Assembly (NCBI RefSeq): GCF_950023065.1 | Contig: NC_088678.1 | Span: 77,099,590-77,163,589 of the forward strand | DNA length: 64,000 nt | Origin: Planococcus citri | Lineage: Eukaryota > Arthropoda > Insecta > Hemiptera > Pseudococcidae | Reading direction: 5' to 3' | In this document: positions 62,401 through 64,000 of the stretch, piece by piece | How the letters are laid out: each line of letters opens with the position of its first letter | Position numbering within the stretch: the stretch's first letter is position 1 | Notes under the pieces: generated by a model | What the model was told of the DNA's origin: nothing | The model's database searches: none | What the model saw: only the letters and a program-made list of their open reading frames with translations | Translations under genes and position numbers: made by a program

Positions 62401-64000
62401 TATGACAGCCATTGAAAACATTTGAAATCCTGTTTTAGTATAATTATGTATTATAGTTAGATAGAATTTTCTGAAATGGAAATTTATTCACTCAATCGTT
62501 TTTCATTTCAGCAAAAATTATCCGATTCAAAAAGTAAAAAAAAAGAGCTCGCTGATAATACACAACAAAACATGATGAATCTAATGAACGAAATTGATGC
62601 TGGTATTATCTCAAGTACAGAATCGGCGCAACCTGTTACGAAAAAACCCATGCCATGTGGTATGAAGAAAGAACGGACACCACGTAAACGATCAACTCCG
62701 ATCCCGTCTTCAGAAGATGACGACAGCCACACCGATGACAGCGACACCGACGACGACCAAATGAAAATCGAAGAATGGAGAAAGAAAGTTTCTGTCTTAG
62801 AAGCAGAACTATTGCTGGAGAGAAAAGATAACTCTGCATTGAAACAAGAAAACAAGTGTTTGAAGGATGAAGTCAAAACGACCAAACGAGAACTCAAAGA
62901 AATTAAAACGATTGCAACATCTCGTAAATGTTCGTAATATTTATCCATATCCATTACCAATATACTTATACTGCATAATTATTATTAATTGATAGGTAAT
63001 TATTACTCACCCCTCTGCATACAGGGCAGGGTTGCAACGAATCCAGTACGAAATGGATTCGAATCCGAATCCACGAATCACTCCTGTTTTTTGGATTCGA
63101 ATCGGATTCAAATAATTGGGTCTGATCCGTGGATTTGAATCGGATTCGAATAATTATGTGGATTTGTGGATTCGAATCTGATTCTAATCCACGAATCCAA
63201 ATTTTTTCAACAAACAATGGTTTTATATGGTAATTTAAATTATTTAAAATAATTAGATCCCAATTTCAGTCATTTTCGAACTTTCAATCATAACATTACC
63301 ATTCGATGAAATATCCTTAAGATTTGTTGGATTCGAATCCGTATTCGAATTCACAAATACAGGTTCTTTCCCAAAAATTTGTGATCTAAAACGAGAAAAT
63401 TGAAAATTTATGGATCCATCAAAAAGATTTGAATAATTTCACGAATCCGACTTGCTTTTTCGGATTCAAATCATTGTCACAAATCCACATCAGATTATCG
63501 GATTCGAATAAATTTTTTCGAATCCAAGAATGGATTAGAATCCGGATTCGAATCATTTGGATTCAAATGTTTTGTAACCCTGATACAGGGGTGGCCTGAT
63601 TGTTTCCTAGTATCTATATTTTACTCATTTGTTTACAATTGATGTGGATCATTGTGGAATTCTAGCTTAAAAAATTTTGCAATTTCACTGCATATAATGA
63701 TATGGGTACTTGATATCAAAAGTTGTATAACTTTATTAACTTTGATACGATTTCTTTTTCAAATTTGGATCACTTCCTCCTCCTTAAATTTGAATGTGAA
63801 CCATCCTATGTATAGTATTGATTGAATTTAGTGTAATTCAATAAACGATCCACATCTATTGATGAGTATAAACTATACTAAGTATTCTCAAATGCCAATT
63901 TTTTTTTTATCCCTACATTCATTTTGTTTTTATTCAATTTAAGATTTATCGGAGATGGAAGAAAAGCTGAAGGATATGCTAAATCTAATGAGGACTCCAG
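59471..64000 (+). CDS. Acidic coiled-coil nuclear protein (possibly BEN family), 3' end beyond window
   Basis: Coding exons: to 59750, 60293-60429, 62512-62923 and 63944-64000+. Phases match at all junctions (GGAA/GTAAGT with AATAG/GT; AAA/GTATGT with TTTCAG/CAA; CTC/GTAAAT with TTTAAG/AT). The start MTDEIDYSTADLVCCEFNG leads to KPWVILPENEDDF, a WELWPG motif, a basic linker, then PRKRSTP, an Asp/Ser tract (62716-62760) and a leucine/charge coiled coil (WRKKVSVLEAELLLERKDN ..). The last piece is HLSEMEEKLKDMLNLMR. If the 62923 donor is not used, it ends at TAA 62935-62937. BEN membership is a guess; that domain would be downstream. Introns hold three hAT elements. Confidence 0.6.
60839..61035. 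mobile_element. hAT-type MITE, 197 bp, exact 8-bp target duplication
   Basis: The ends are CAGTGTTGGCAAAA and TTTTGCCAACACTG. The target TTGTTTTG lies at 60831-60838 and 61036-61043. The interior repeats TTTCGTTTCGTTTTGCGT two to three times. No coding capacity. Confidence 0.9.
61051..62329. mobile_element. Foldback with hAT-like ends, 1.28 kb
   Basis: The ends are AAGGCTACTATAA and TTATAGTAGCCCTA. GTAATACT is duplicated at 61043-61050 and 62330-62337. Arms of ~600 bp are near-identical; a 61-residue reading of both is the same. Each arm holds two ~175-bp units sharing ACTCGAAATTTTC(A/T)GTGGAC and TTTATCCTCTTTAAAATG. The left target starts on the last base of the neighbouring MITE's target. 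Confidence 0.85.
63027..63582. mobile_element. hAT MITE (CAGGGTTGCAA family), solo copy, 556 bp
   Basis: The ends are CAGGGTTGCAACGA and TTTTGTAACCCTG. The target ATACAGGG lies at 63019-63026 and 63583-63590. GATTCGAATC words fill both halves. Same family as 53804-56771, without the nested foldback. It lies in the intron before the last exon in the window. Confidence 0.9.

Noticed and set aside
62508..62960. 150-codon Ser-rich minus-strand frame
   Set aside because: Antisense of the well-supported coiled-coil exon 62512-62923.

Overview
The window is AT-rich eukaryotic DNA: introns with GT..AG borders, long poly-A/poly-T runs, frequent 'TAGGTACCTAC'-like words and no bacterial gene layout. 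I infer an insect, most likely hemipteran (a mealybug or another scale insect would fit), from the transposon mix, the intron structure and the exon families. That placement is inference; no species marker was recognised.

The window is dominated by mobile DNA and by broken or partial copies of genes. (i) 0-2.9 kb: a near-perfect 2 kb palindrome inside an older repeat, followed by spacer. (ii) 2.9-13 kb: a twice-repeated segment carrying a decayed minus-strand exon, two tandem copies of a unit mixing Copia-type gag/protease remnants with BEN-domain-like exons, a small foldback, host exon fragments split by a hAT MITE, and a decayed BEL/Pao integrase. (iii) 13-23.4 kb: recurrent copies of one unrecognised gene segment, two of them invaded by foldback elements, plus a sulfatase-modifying-factor (SUMF1)-like exon and a coiled-coil exon. 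(iv) 23.5-27.7 kb: a MULE-type transposase gene with one intron, a foldback array of 311-bp units, and a solo LTR. (v) 28-40 kb: mostly non-coding, T-rich and periodic repeats, a caspase-like exon scrap, and a 3'-deleted Jockey-like LINE with intact ORF1. (vi) 40-51 kb: scattered coiled-coil exons, an inverted duplication of one exon, a hAT-like element, another foldback, and a palindromic minisatellite. (vii) 51.5-58.1 kb: a minus-strand gene whose main exon (733 codons with stop) encodes an uninterrupted tnp2/CACTA-like transposase; its large intron holds a hAT MITE that itself holds a 2.4 kb foldback. (viii) 58.6-64 kb: a plus-strand multi-exon gene for an acidic, coiled-coil, probably nuclear protein that runs off the window; it is divergently arranged with the tnp2-like gene.

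The strongest signals are structural. At least seven long inverted-repeat (foldback) elements lie in 64 kb, ranging from near-identical arms (391-2423, 54190-56592, 61051-62329) to strongly diverged ones (7380-8074). Several can be dated or bounded because the window also holds the empty site or a solo copy: 13938-15525 against 19140-19160, and 53804-56771 against 63027-63582. Several have arms built from tandem sub-repeats of about 130, 168, 175 or 311 bp. Separately, four hAT-type short elements have interiors filled with low-complexity palindromic words (ATCGAT, GATTCGAATC, TTCGTTTCG, AAGGAC). No tRNA, rRNA or CRISPR array was recognised.
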